DNA from: Streptomyces glomeratus
Lineage (GTDB): Bacteria; Actinomycetota; Actinomycetes; Streptomycetales; Streptomycetaceae
Direction of reading: 5' to 3'
NCBI RefSeq assembly: GCF_021462825.1
Contig: NZ_JAKEEB010000015.1
Span: 1-64,000 of the forward strand
DNA length: 64,000 nt
This document shows, piece by piece, positions 1-7,218 of this stretch. Below the pieces are notes generated by a model. That model searched no databases. It worked only from the letters and a program-made list of their open reading frames with translations, and was not told the DNA's origin. The translations under genes and the position numbers were made by a program. Position 1 is the first letter of the stretch. The number at the start of each line of letters is the position of its first letter.

Positions 1-30
1 GTCACCGGTACGGTGCTGGACGCCTCCTAG
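1..30 (+). CDS. C-terminal end of a gene entering from the left
   Basis: Frame 1 reads ten codons, VTGTVLDAS followed by TAG, and stops just before a strong terminator. This looks like the last residues of a protein that begins outside the window. No function can be inferred from nine residues. The short distance to the terminator at 87-128 supports a real gene end. Confidence 0.5.
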   Translation, partial: VTGTVLDAS

Positions 31-32
31 CC

Positions 33-116
33 GGTACCGCATGAGAGGACGGGACCGCGGCCGGTGCGGGCCGCGGTACCGCATGAGAGGACGGGACCGC
101 GGCCGGTGCGGGCCGC
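33..116. repeat. two tandem copies of a 42-bp unit
   Basis: Positions 33-74 and 75-116 are identical 42-bp direct repeats starting GGTACCGCATGAGAGG. The unit carries the left arm, loop and start of the right arm of the terminator at 87-128. The terminator has therefore been partly duplicated, leaving a truncated first copy and a complete second copy. Confidence 0.9.
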
Positions 117-128
117 GGTCCCGTCCTC
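87..128 (+). terminator. strong hairpin terminator, 18-bp perfect stem
   Basis: The left arm 87-104 (GAGGACGGGACCGCGGCC) pairs perfectly with 111-128 around a six-base loop. There is no T run, which is usual for actinomycete terminators. It ends the gene whose stop codon is at 28-30. Confidence 0.85.
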
Positions 129-275
129 GGCGCGCAGACACGCCGACGGGAACGGGGGAAGAACCGACGAAAGGGTGATCATCATCCTGCGTTCGGAGCC
201 GTGAGGCTTCTACACGGAGCGTTCTCGGGCAGGTGCGGGCGTATGCCCGCGCCTACAGACGAGAGGGGATCCGTG

Positions 276-476
276 ATGAAGGAGCGTCATGCGAATCGGC
301 AACGGAAGCATCCGTCGGGCAGGGGTGCGTGGATCGGGCGTGGCGTCCGCCGCCTGTACACGTGGCTGCGACGCCATGGGCGCTGCGTCCCTGACCGGTT
401 TCTGGAGGGCGCGGCGTACCAGCTCGGGAGCGGTGCCGTGACCCTGGTTCTGCTGTGGTGGGGGACCAGGCGCTGA
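276..476 (+). CDS. small basic protein with hydrophobic C-terminus, unknown
   Basis: A 66-residue protein I do not recognise. The first 45 residues are rich in Arg, Lys and Gly. Residues about 48-62 are hydrophobic (AVTLVLLWW) and end in RR, so it could be a small tail-anchored membrane protein. The start ATG at 276 is chosen because it follows an AGAGGGG ribosome site at a good distance; an in-frame ATG at 243 lacks one. The leader and first two codons (261-281) are identical over 21 bases to those of the precursor-like peptide at 44438. That may mean common ancestry, shared translational control or recombination. Confidence 0.5.
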   Translation: MKERHANRQRKHPSGRGAWIGRGVRRLYTWLRRHGRCVPDRFLEGAAYQLGSGAVTLVLLWWGTRR

Positions 477-608
477 GGCCGCGACGGAACCGCCCCGATG
501 GGCCGTCAAATGACACCGGGTGCCCGCACCGACGGCGAAGAAACCATGGTGCTCGAGCGCGTACGCCCAGGAAGTCAGGGGCAGACGGAGCGGCGGAGGT
601 TGATAACT

Positions 609-779
609 ATGGTTCCCCTGCTTCTGGTTCTCCTGCTCGCACTGATTCTCTTCGGTGCCGGATTCGCGCTGAAGGCGCTGTGGTGGCTCGCGGTCGTCGT
701 GCTGGTGCTGTGGCTGCTGGGCTTCGTCGTCCGGCCGGCCGGCACCGGTGGACGCAAGGGCCGCTGGTACCGCTGGTGA
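609..779 (+). CDS. small hydrophobic membrane protein (lmo0937-like)
   Basis: A 56-residue protein with two closely spaced membrane segments (residues 2-20 and 22-42) and a short basic tail ending GRWYRW. Tiny proteins of this pattern are very common in streptomycetes and resemble the lmo0937/DUF5670 group. They are often stress-associated, but no biochemical role is established. The ATG at 609 has a GGAGGT ribosome site at 595-600. A strong terminator lies just downstream at 793-834, so it is probably monocistronic. Confidence 0.75.
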   Translation: MVPLLLVLLLALILFGAGFALKALWWLAVVVLVLWLLGFVVRPAGTGGRKGRWYRW

Positions 780-792
780 CACCGGCCGATCC

Positions 793-834
793 CATGGGTG
801 TGGGGCCGGCGCACGCGCCGGCCCCACACCCATG
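793..834. terminator. bidirectional hairpin terminator, 18-bp stem
   Basis: Arms 793-810 and 817-834 (CATGGGTGTGGGGCCGGC and its complement) pair perfectly around a six-base loop. The site lies between two converging genes ending at 779 (+) and 856 (-), so it probably serves both. Confidence 0.85.
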
Positions 835-855
835 CCCGGGTCCCCCGACGGGTCG

Positions 856-1779
856 TCAGTGGCCGGAGACCGAGCGCACGGCGTTCCGTGCCGCGCCCTG
901 CACCAGGGCTATACCGTCCTTCATCGAGGTGCTGCCGTCCGAGAGAACCGCGACCAGGTAGCGGTGTTTGTTCACGGTGATCTGCCCGATGCTGTTGATG
1001 TCCCACAGCCCGGTCGTGGTGCGCTGCAGCCATCCGTTCTTCAAGGCCCACCCCGACGCCGCGGCCGCGGAGACGCCCCACGCCTGGTCCTTGTCGATAC
1101 GGGTCATCAGCATCCGGATGTACTGCCGCGAGTCCGCGCGAAGCGCCGGGGCGCCCGCGTGCCCCGCCGGGACGGTGTCGAAGACCGCCCGCAGCAGCCG
1201 TATCTGGTCCCGGGCGGTCGTCTGCGTCAGCCCCCACAGGAGGCCGGGGCCGCCCTTCGTGGCGGTCAGCCCCAATCGCTTGTTGGCCGCCTCGAGCCCC
1301 CGGGCTCCGCCGATCTGCCGCCACAGCGCGGTCGCCGCCGCGTTGTCACTGTGCCGGATCATCGCATCCGCGTGAGCGCGCTCCGGCGCGGTCAGGGGCC
1401 GTCCCGCGTCCTGCGCCTGGAGCAGCACCGCGGCGAGGATGTCGACCTTGACGATGCTGGCCGTGTCGTACCGGGTGTCGGCCCCGTGGACCGTGGGCTC
1501 CCGGCCCGTGCCGTCCAGGTCGAGCACCGCGGCGGTCACCCGCGTCCTGCCCTGGGGATGCACGGGGGCCGGCGACCCGGCGGGGGTGTGGGCCCCGGCC
1601 GAAGACGCGGCCGTCTTCGCAGGAGACGTGGCCGCGTCCGCGGGCGCCGAGTGGAGCGCGCCGGCCGAGAGCAGGCCCGTCACCGACGCCAGGAGTACAC
1701 CGGCGCAGACGGTGGTGCGCTTGCGTCGGCGCCCGCCTGCGGTCTCCGGGCGTCGGGGGGAGAACGGTCGGAAGAGCAT
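856..1779 (-). CDS. secreted serine hydrolase, class A beta-lactamase fold
   Basis: A 307-residue exported protein. An Arg-rich N-terminus and hydrophobic stretch (residues 23-42, then ALHSAPADAA) form a signal peptide, followed by a Pro/Ala linker. The penicillin-recognising motifs are visible: S108-I-V-K111, S144-D-N146 and K247-N-G249, the last a variant of KTG. No clear Glu166-type omega-loop residue is seen. It is therefore more likely one of the many streptomycete serine hydrolases or peptidase-like proteins than a true beta-lactamase. The start at 1779 is preferred to an ATG at 1842, because the signal peptide begins there and the longer form adds an unlikely leader. It is divergent from the isochorismatase gene. 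Confidence 0.75.
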   Translation of the reverse strand: MLFRPFSPRRPETAGGRRRKRTTVCAGVLLASVTGLLSAGALHSAPADAATSPAKTAASSAGAHTPAGSPAPVHPQGRTRVTAAVLDLDGTGREPTVHGADTRYDTASIVKVDILAAVLLQAQDAGRPLTAPERAHADAMIRHSDNAAATALWRQIGGARGLEAANKRLGLTATKGGPGLLWGLTQTTARDQIRLLRAVFDTVPAGHAGAPALRADSRQYIRMLMTRIDKDQAWGVSAAAASGWALKNGWLQRTTTGLWDINSIGQITVNKHRYLVAVLSDGSTSMKDGIALVQGAARNAVRSVSGH

Positions 1780-1853
1780 GGTCAAGCAGGCCTCAATAGG
1801 TCGGATGGAACGGGCAGTGAACGTCGAAAGTAGACAAAACACCCGATCCTCGA

Positions 1854-1869
1854 AGTGACGGCCGTCACT
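1854..1869. promoter_or_regulatory. 16-bp perfect palindrome, candidate operator
   Basis: AGTGACGGCCGTCACT is a perfect palindrome in the divergent interval between the serine hydrolase (start 1779, -) and the isochorismatase (start about 2050, +). Its length and symmetry suit a dimeric repressor. The regulator is not known; the GlxA/AraC-type gene at 2592 is broken. Confidence 0.5.
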
Positions 1870-2049
1870 GGGGGCGCCTTTTGCCCCGAAGTGTGGGGAG
1901 AGCCACAGGTCGACATGTGGGCCGGGTCACACGCTCCGTCTGTGGGGGTCATTCGCCGACCGCAGCGCCCCGCGTGTGACCGGATCGTTCCGCCACGAGC
2001 CCTGATCGGGTCTGCGATCAAGACATCTTTCCTGCTCACCATGGGTGTC

Positions 2050-2595
2050 ATGAATCGCGCACTGGTCGTCGTCGATGTCCAGGAATCCTTCCGCGCTCAC
2101 CCTCTGTGGGAACGGATCTCCGACCCGAAGATCGCCGAGCCGGTGGGCCGGCTGGTCGCGCTGGCCCGCGCCGCGGGCGATCTCGTCGTCTGGGTGCTGC
2201 ACCCTGAGCCGGGCTCCGGGGGTGTCTTCGATCCGGAGTCGGGGCACATCCGGCCCCTGGCGGAGCTGGACGGCCCGCGGCCGGGTGAGCCGGTGCTGCA
2301 CAAGACGTCCCACAACGCCTTCACCACGACCAACCTTCAGCAGCTGCTCACCGAGACCGGTATCCGTGAGTTGCGGGTGTGCGGTATCCGCACCGAGCAG
2401 TGCGTCGAGACCACCACCCGAGTCGGCAGCGACCTCGGCTACCGCATGGTGTTCGTCACCGACGCCACCGCCACCCACCCCATCGGTGAACTGAGCCCCG
2501 CCGCGATCATCGAGCGCACCGAGGCGGTGCTGCGCGACCGGTTCGCCCGCATCGCCACCGTGGCCGAACTCGAGGCGGAGGCGTCCGGCGCGTGA
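2050..2595 (+). CDS. isochorismatase-family cysteine hydrolase
   Basis: A 181-residue cytosolic hydrolase of the isochorismatase / nicotinamidase-like family. The catalytic triad is visible as D9 in VVVDVQ, K85 in HKTSHNAF and C118 in RTEQC. Length is normal for the family. The substrate cannot be told; amide-bond hydrolysis on small molecules is the usual chemistry. ATGs at 2041 and 2050 are both possible, and 2050 places the DVQ motif at the usual position. Its stop overlaps the GTG start of the GlxA-type regulator at 2592, a common pairing in which the regulator controls the hydrolase. Confidence 0.85.
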   Translation: MNRALVVVDVQESFRAHPLWERISDPKIAEPVGRLVALARAAGDLVVWVLHPEPGSGGVFDPESGHIRPLAELDGPRPGEPVLHKTSHNAFTTTNLQQLLTETGIRELRVCGIRTEQCVETTTRVGSDLGYRMVFVTDATATHPIGELSPAAIIERTEAVLRDRFARIATVAELEAEASGA

Positions 2596-3519
2596 CCCGC
2601 GTGGTCTTCGTTCTGCTGCCCGGTGTCCACCTGCTGGACCCGGCCGGTCCCGCCCAGGTCTTCAGCAAGGCGGCGGACTTCGGACTGCCGTACGAACTGG
2701 CGTACGTGGCCGAGCAAATGCAGGTCGTCAGTGCCCAGGGGCTGCCGCTCCTCGCGACCACCGAGTGGCCCGTCCTGTCCACCGACGACCTCCTGGTGGT
2801 GCCGGGCCGGCGCACGCCCGCCTGCGGGACGGGCCCGCCATCGGCGACGACGTCCTGCTGCGGCTGCGCGCCCACCACGCGACCGGCGGCACGGTGGCCG
2901 GCGTGTGCGCGGGGGCCGAGGCGCTCGGCCGGGCGGGACTGCCGGACGGGCGCCGCTGCACCACCCACCACGACCTACAGGACGAACTGGCGGTCCGTCA
3001 CCCCCGGGGCGATCGTGGCCCGGGACGTTCTGTTCACCATGGACGACCGCGTGGTCACCTCGGCGGGTATCGCCAGCGGCATCGACCTCGCCCTGCACCT
3101 GGTCGCCGTGCGGCACGGGCCCGCGCTCGCCGCCCGGGTCGCCCGGGACATGGTCGTGCACACCCGCCGTAACGGCCACGAACCCCAGTCGAGCGCCATG
3201 CTGCGGCACCGGGCCCACCTGGACGACGCCGTGCACCGCGTCCAGGACCTGATCGACGAGCGGTTCACCGAACCTCTCCCGCTGGACACCCTGGCCTCGT
3301 ACGCGGGTGCCAGTGCCCGCCACCCGCCGCTTCGGCCGGGTCACCGACGGCCTGATCCCCCTGCGCTACGGGCAGACCCCGCGGCTGGAGCGCGCCGAAC
3401 ACCTCCTGGGCCACGGCGCCACCATGGAGGCCGCCGCCCGCGAGGTCGTCTTCGAGGACGCCCGGATGCTGCGCCGCCTGCGCCGGCGCCCCGGCCCGGC
3501 GGGGAGTCGGCGGTCCTGA
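2592..3519 (+). pseudogene. GlxA-family AraC/DJ-1-type regulator, three frameshifts
   Basis: Reading across three frames gives an almost complete GlxA-type regulator. An N-terminal DJ-1/PfpI domain begins TRVVFVLLPGVHLLDPAGPA and includes GVCAGAEALGRAG. A C-terminal AraC helix-turn-helix includes RFGRVTDG, RLERAEHLL and FEDARMLRRL. The frame changes near 2800, 2995 and 3310, each explained by a single-base change in or beside a G/C run. As written, no functional protein can be made. Either the gene is decaying or the sequence has indel errors. It starts with GTG inside the stop of the upstream hydrolase (GTGA overlap), so the two were translationally coupled. Confidence 0.75.
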
Positions 3520-3552
3520 GGCGAGCCGCCCGCTCCGCCGCCGGTACGCCGG

Positions 3553-3981
3553 TCAGGCGCCGTCGGTCCCGCTGCCCGGGGCGGGGGGCCTGAAGCACGC
3601 CTGGACGATCTTGCCGTCGGGGCAGGGCCGCGCCTGCCACTCGTCGGCCAGCGCGTCGACGAGCAGCATGCCGCGTCCGCCGAGCCGTTCGTCGCTCGGT
3701 GGACGACGCGTGGGCAGGTGGCTGGAGTTGTCGTGGACGGCCACGTGCAGACACCGCGTGTCCCAGGTCAGCACCAGCTGCGCGGAGCTGTGCGCGTGCA
3801 CATGGGCATTCGTGACGAGTTCCGAGATGGTCAGCAGCACCGCGTCCACCGTCTGCGGCGCACGCTCGGTCCAGCCCAGTGACCTCAGGTGCTCGCGAGC
3901 CCAGTCACGGGCCGTCTTCACCCCGCTGTTCAGCGGGAGGGAACGCGCCCATCCCACCGCTCTCACCGATGATCCGCTCAC
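3553..3981 (-). CDS. RsbW-like anti-sigma / ATP-binding protein (HATPase_c_2)
   Basis: A 142-residue single-domain protein of the histidine-kinase-like ATPase family that streptomycetes carry in dozens of copies. The N-box ELVTNAHVHA, the HDNS motif and the glycine-rich GGRGMLLVDALAD lid motif are in order. Such proteins act as anti-sigma-factor kinases or as partners of SpoIIE-type phosphatases; the partner here is unknown. The GTG start at 3981 has a GGGAGG ribosome site four bases upstream. A longer in-frame extension is not protein-like. Confidence 0.8.
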   Translation of the reverse strand: MSGSSVRAVGWARSLPLNSGVKTARDWAREHLRSLGWTERAPQTVDAVLLTISELVTNAHVHAHSSAQLVLTWDTRCLHVAVHDNSSHLPTRRPPSDERLGGRGMLLVDALADEWQARPCPDGKIVQACFRPPAPGSGTDGA

Positions 3982-4114
3982 CGTGTCCTCCCTGCTGAGA
4001 CCGTGCACCTTGCGTGTACCCGTCCCGCGCGTGTCGACGCCGCCCGGTCGCACCCGGTCCGGCGCGACACCACCCCCTGGCAGCCGGGACGGAGGACTCA
4101 CGGAGCGGGGGCTC

Positions 4115-4873
4115 TCACGGTGTGCCGTCCGGCGGTCCGATGTCGTCCCCGGCCTCGGTGCGGGCCGCCGAGAGGTAGTTGTAGGCGGAGGCCCGGGAGA
4201 TGCCGAGCCGGGCAGCGACCTGCTGCACCGCGCCGCGGACGGCGAACACTCCGCGCCGGTCGAGGTCGCGGAACAGCTGGAGCCGTTCCCCGCGGCCGAG
4301 TTGGGCCCACGGCTTGTTATGGCGGAGCCGGCGTTCGTCGACGATGGCGTCCAGCACCGCGCCGATGTCGTCGCCGAACGTCGTGGTCGGTACGGCCGCG
4401 GGGGAGGCGGCGACACCGGCGATCTCGCCGAGCAGGGCATGGACCTGGTTGAGGGCGGTGATGTCGAGGTTGACGCACAGGGCACCGAAGACCGTGCCGC
4501 TCGAGTCGCGGAGCACCATGGTCGACGACTTGACCATCTTCCCGTCCCGGGTGCGGGTGAGGTAGTTCAGTTCGTCGCGCGCCTGGTCGCCGCGCGTCAG
4601 GAGGTGCATGCCGATCTCGCTCATCGATCCGCCGGGACCACGGCCGGTGACCGACCCGGCGAGGGCGACGATGGAGTGCTCCGGGCGCCGGAAGTCATGG
4701 ATCACCACTTCGCAGAAGGACCCCAGGGTGGCGGCGATCCCGTCGATCACGGGTGTGAGCGCGGCGATGACGGCGTCCTGCTCGGCGGCCGCCGTCACGG
4801 ACTGCGCGCGGCTCGCCGCGCCCCTGGAGCCGGTACCGGGCCCGCCGGGCCGCCCGCCGTCCGCGTCGCTCAT
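4115..4873 (-). CDS. YheO/DauR-type PAS-like helix-turn-helix regulator
   Basis: A 252-residue DNA-binding regulator. Residues about 30-150 form the YheO-type PAS-like sensor domain (VIHDFRRPEHSIVALAG, GALCVNLDITAL). Residues about 190-240 form the C-terminal helix-turn-helix (GAVQQVAARLGISRASAYNY). Members of this family regulate amino-acid catabolism, for example DauR for D-arginine. It is divergent from the PLP dehydratase at 5038, so it probably controls that gene in response to an amino acid. The 8-bp inverted repeat in the shared promoter region is a likely binding site. Confidence 0.85.
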   Translation of the reverse strand: MSDADGGRPGGPGTGSRGAASRAQSVTAAAEQDAVIAALTPVIDGIAATLGSFCEVVIHDFRRPEHSIVALAGSVTGRGPGGSMSEIGMHLLTRGDQARDELNYLTRTRDGKMVKSSTMVLRDSSGTVFGALCVNLDITALNQVHALLGEIAGVAASPAAVPTTTFGDDIGAVLDAIVDERRLRHNKPWAQLGRGERLQLFRDLDRRGVFAVRGAVQQVAARLGISRASAYNYLSAARTEAGDDIGPPDGTP

Positions 4874-4930
4874 GCCTGTCCGTCCATGTGCAGTCCGCCC
4901 GTCTCTCCTGTACCGGAGCGATGTTCCCGT

Positions 4931-4973
4931 GGGTTGGACGATAAGTATAGAGTCTGGACAGAAATTCCAACCC
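4931..4973. promoter_or_regulatory. divergent promoter region with 8-bp inverted repeat
   Basis: GGGTTGGA (4931-4938) and its exact complement TCCAACCC (4966-4973) flank an unusually AT-rich core containing TATAGA, a plausible -10. The site lies between the YheO-type regulator and the dehydratase. It is a candidate operator, inferred from symmetry and position. Confidence 0.5.
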
Positions 4974-5037
4974 GTAGCAGAGTGACGGCGTCGACGACCG
5001 CAGGGCGCTCACCGGCGGCCCGGAACGGAGCAGGAAC

Positions 5038-6006
5038 ATGACCGACACCCAGCGCGTCACCCTGGCGGACGTGCAGGACGCCGCCGCGCGGATCAAGGGC
5101 GTGGCCCACCGCACCCCGGTGCTGCGCTCGCGCACCCTGGACCGGCTGGTCGGCGCCGAGGTCTTCGTCAAGTGCGAGAACTTCCAGCGTGTCGGCGCCT
5201 TCAAGTTCCGCGGCGCGTACAACGCCGCGTCACGGCTGTCCCCCGGGCAACTCGCGAAGGGTATCGCCGCGTACTCCTCCGGCAACCACGCGCAAGCCGT
5301 CGCCCTGGCCGCTCGCGAGCTGGGCAGCAGCGCCGTGATCGTCATGCCGGAGGACACCCCGGCCTCCAAGCGCGAGGCGACCGCCGGATACGGGGCGGAG
5401 ATCGTCACCTACGACCGCTACACCGGGGACCGGGTCGCGATCGGGGAAGCGCTGGCGGCCGAGCGCGGACTTTCCCTCATCCCTCCTTACGAACACCCGC
5501 ACGTCATCGCGGGACAGGGCACGGCGGCCCTCGAACTCGTGGAGGAGGTAGGGGAGTTGGACGCCGTCGTGGTGCCGGTCGGCGGCGGCGGGCTGATCGC
5601 GGGAACCGCCACGGCCGCGAAGGGACTTCTGCCCGCCGTGCGGGTGATCGGCGTCGAGCCGGAGGCCGGCGACGACACCAAGCGCTCCCTGGAGGCCGGG
5701 CGGCGCGTGTCCGTCCCGGTGCCGCGCACCATCGCCGACGGTCAGGCCGCGGACATCCCGGGTGAACTGACCTTCTCCATCAACCGGCGGCTCGTGGACG
5801 AGATCGCCCTGGTCGGCGACGAGGGGATACGGGACGCCATGCGCTTCGCCTTCGAACGCATGAAGCTCGTCGTCGAACCGAGCGGCGCGAGCGCCCTGGC
5901 CGCACTGCTGGCCCACCGGATCACCCCCGTGCCGCGCAGGATCGGCGTCATCGTCTCCGGCGGCAACATCAGCGCCGAGCGGTTCAACGAGATCGTCGGC
6001 GGCTGA
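5038..6006 (+). CDS. PLP-dependent threonine/serine/hydroxyaspartate dehydratase
   Basis: A 322-residue fold-type II PLP enzyme of the serine racemase / threonine dehydratase group. The PLP lysine is K56 in AFKFRGAYNA, followed by SSGNHAQ and the phosphate-binding GGGGLIAG near residue 182. The absence of a C-terminal ACT domain and the short length favour a catabolic L-threonine/L-serine or threo-3-hydroxyaspartate dehydratase, or a serine racemase, over biosynthetic IlvA. Divergent to a YheO/DauR-type regulator, which suggests induction by its amino-acid substrate. Confidence 0.85.
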   Translation: MTDTQRVTLADVQDAAARIKGVAHRTPVLRSRTLDRLVGAEVFVKCENFQRVGAFKFRGAYNAASRLSPGQLAKGIAAYSSGNHAQAVALAARELGSSAVIVMPEDTPASKREATAGYGAEIVTYDRYTGDRVAIGEALAAERGLSLIPPYEHPHVIAGQGTAALELVEEVGELDAVVVPVGGGGLIAGTATAAKGLLPAVRVIGVEPEAGDDTKRSLEAGRRVSVPVPRTIADGQAADIPGELTFSINRRLVDEIALVGDEGIRDAMRFAFERMKLVVEPSGASALAALLAHRITPVPRRIGVIVSGGNISAERFNEIVGG

Positions 6007-6066
6007 GTGCCCGAGACCGCGCGGCGGGCGTCTCCTCCGGCCCGACGGGCCCGGTGCCGTATGCGG

Positions 6067-6072
6067 TAAGAT
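6067..6072 (+). promoter_or_regulatory. possible -10 box of the tRNA-like gene
   Basis: TAAGAT lies about 40 bases upstream of the tRNA-like sequence at 6114. No good -35 is visible, so this is only suggestive. Confidence 0.25.
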
Positions 6073-6113
6073 CGATCACAAGCCGGTCGCCGGAACTCCC
6101 GGTGGCTGTCTGC

Positions 6114-6183
6114 GCGTTGGTGGTCCAAGGAAAGACGCCCCGCTTCCTGCGGGGAGATGCAGGTGCAAGGCCTGCCCGGCGCT
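6114..6183 (+). tRNA. atypical tRNA-Gly(UCC)-like gene
   Basis: A 70-base stretch folds by hand into a cloverleaf. The acceptor stem is GCGTTGG/CCGGCGC with two G-U pairs. The D arm is short (GTC/GAC). A 5-bp anticodon stem CCCCG/CGGGG closes a seven-base loop CTTCCTG, with U33 and anticodon UCC. The variable loop has four bases and the T stem is GCAGG/CCTGC. The discriminator is U73, normal for bacterial glycine tRNAs. The T loop TGCAAGG lacks the TTC signature and CCA is not encoded. A hairpin terminator follows immediately. It may be a specialised or degenerate glycine tRNA, or a tRNA-like regulatory RNA. The structure is seen; the function is inference. Confidence 0.45.
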
Positions 6184-6188
6184 CCGCG

Positions 6189-6222
6189 ACGAGCCCCCTC
6201 CCGGCATGTGGTGGGGGCTCGT
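6189..6222 (+). terminator. terminator of the tRNA-like gene
   Basis: ACGAGCCCCC (6189-6198) pairs with GGGGGCTCGT (6213-6222). It starts six bases after the tRNA-like sequence, supporting a short independent transcript. Confidence 0.7.
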
Positions 6223-6294
6223 GTTGCGTTCGCCGGGGCGCCTGCGGCCACGACGTCCACACGTCCTCTGCCCGGGCGTGCCGGGACAACGCGC

Positions 6295-7104
6295 TCAGGG
6301 ACGCCGCCAGTCGTCGCTGGTCAGATGAGAGCCGGCCATCGGGCCCATCCGCAGCATGCCGCCGTCCACACTCCAGGACGCGCCGGTGACGTACGAGGCA
6401 TCGGGACCGGCGAGGAAGGCGATCACGGCCGCGACCTCGCGGGCGTCTCCCGGGCGCCCGAGCGGAATGCCCGTGCGGCGCCGGCTGTGCACGTCCGCGT
6501 CCTCCTGGCCCGTCATGGGCGTGGCGATCTCGCCCGGTGCCACCGAGTTGACGGTGATGCCGTGCTCGGCCAGCTCCAGGGCCATGACCTGGGTGAGCAG
6601 ACCCAGACCGCCCTTGGCCGCGCAGTACGGGGCGGCACCCACCCGTGGCTGGTGTTCGTGCACCGAGGTCACATTGACGATCCGTCCGCCGTCGCCCTGC
6701 CGGATCATCCGCCGTGCCGCCCGCTGCCCGCACAGGAACGGGCCGAGCAGATCGACGTCCAGGACCCGGCGCACGTCGTCCGGCTCCAGATCCAGGAAGG
6801 GGGTGGCCGTCCCCGTACCGGCGTTGTTGACCAGGACGTCGAGGCGGCCGAGTTCCTCACTCAGCTCGTCGATCGTGTCCGCGGCGGCGGGCAGCCGGGT
6901 GAGGTCCAGATGCGCCACGACGGCCCGGCGCCCCTGGCCGCGCACTTCCTCGGCGGTCTCCTCGGCGCCCTTGTGGTCGCTGTGCCAGGTGATGCCGATG
7001 TCCATCCCCGCCTCGGCCAGCCGGACGGCGGTGGCGCGGCCGATGCCGGAGTCGGAGCCGGTGATCAGGGCCACCTTGGACGCGGAAGGGGTGGGGGCGG
7101 ACAT
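6295..7104 (-). CDS. SDR-family NAD(P)-dependent oxidoreductase
   Basis: A 269-residue classical short-chain dehydrogenase. The cofactor motif TGSDSGIG starts at residue 15. NNAG is at 93-96, the catalytic Ser at 147 (NVTSVHEH), and Y160-x3-K164 (YCAAK). The C-terminal VTGASWSVDGG motif is also present. It resembles glucose 1-dehydrogenase-like and 3-oxoacyl reductase-like SDRs; the substrate is not predictable. The ATG at 7104 has a GGGAGG ribosome site. Divergent from the hemC-like gene. Confidence 0.9.
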   Translation of the reverse strand: MSAPTPSASKVALITGSDSGIGRATAVRLAEAGMDIGITWHSDHKGAEETAEEVRGQGRRAVVAHLDLTRLPAAADTIDELSEELGRLDVLVNNAGTGTATPFLDLEPDDVRRVLDVDLLGPFLCGQRAARRMIRQGDGGRIVNVTSVHEHQPRVGAAPYCAAKGGLGLLTQVMALELAEHGITVNSVAPGEIATPMTGQEDADVHSRRRTGIPLGRPGDAREVAAVIAFLAGPDASYVTGASWSVDGGMLRMGPMAGSHLTSDDWRRP

Positions 7105-7218
7105 GACGGACCTCCCGTTGGGTGCATGCGCTCGGATGACGCATCGCAGTACCCGGGGACGCACGAGACAAACCGGAGATCGTACGCCTGGGCCCGGCCG
7201 AGGGGCTATCGTGCCCTC

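Noticed and set aside
6114..6183. tRNA-like sequence as an integration site
   Set aside because: No integrase or direct repeat of the 3' end was found in the window.
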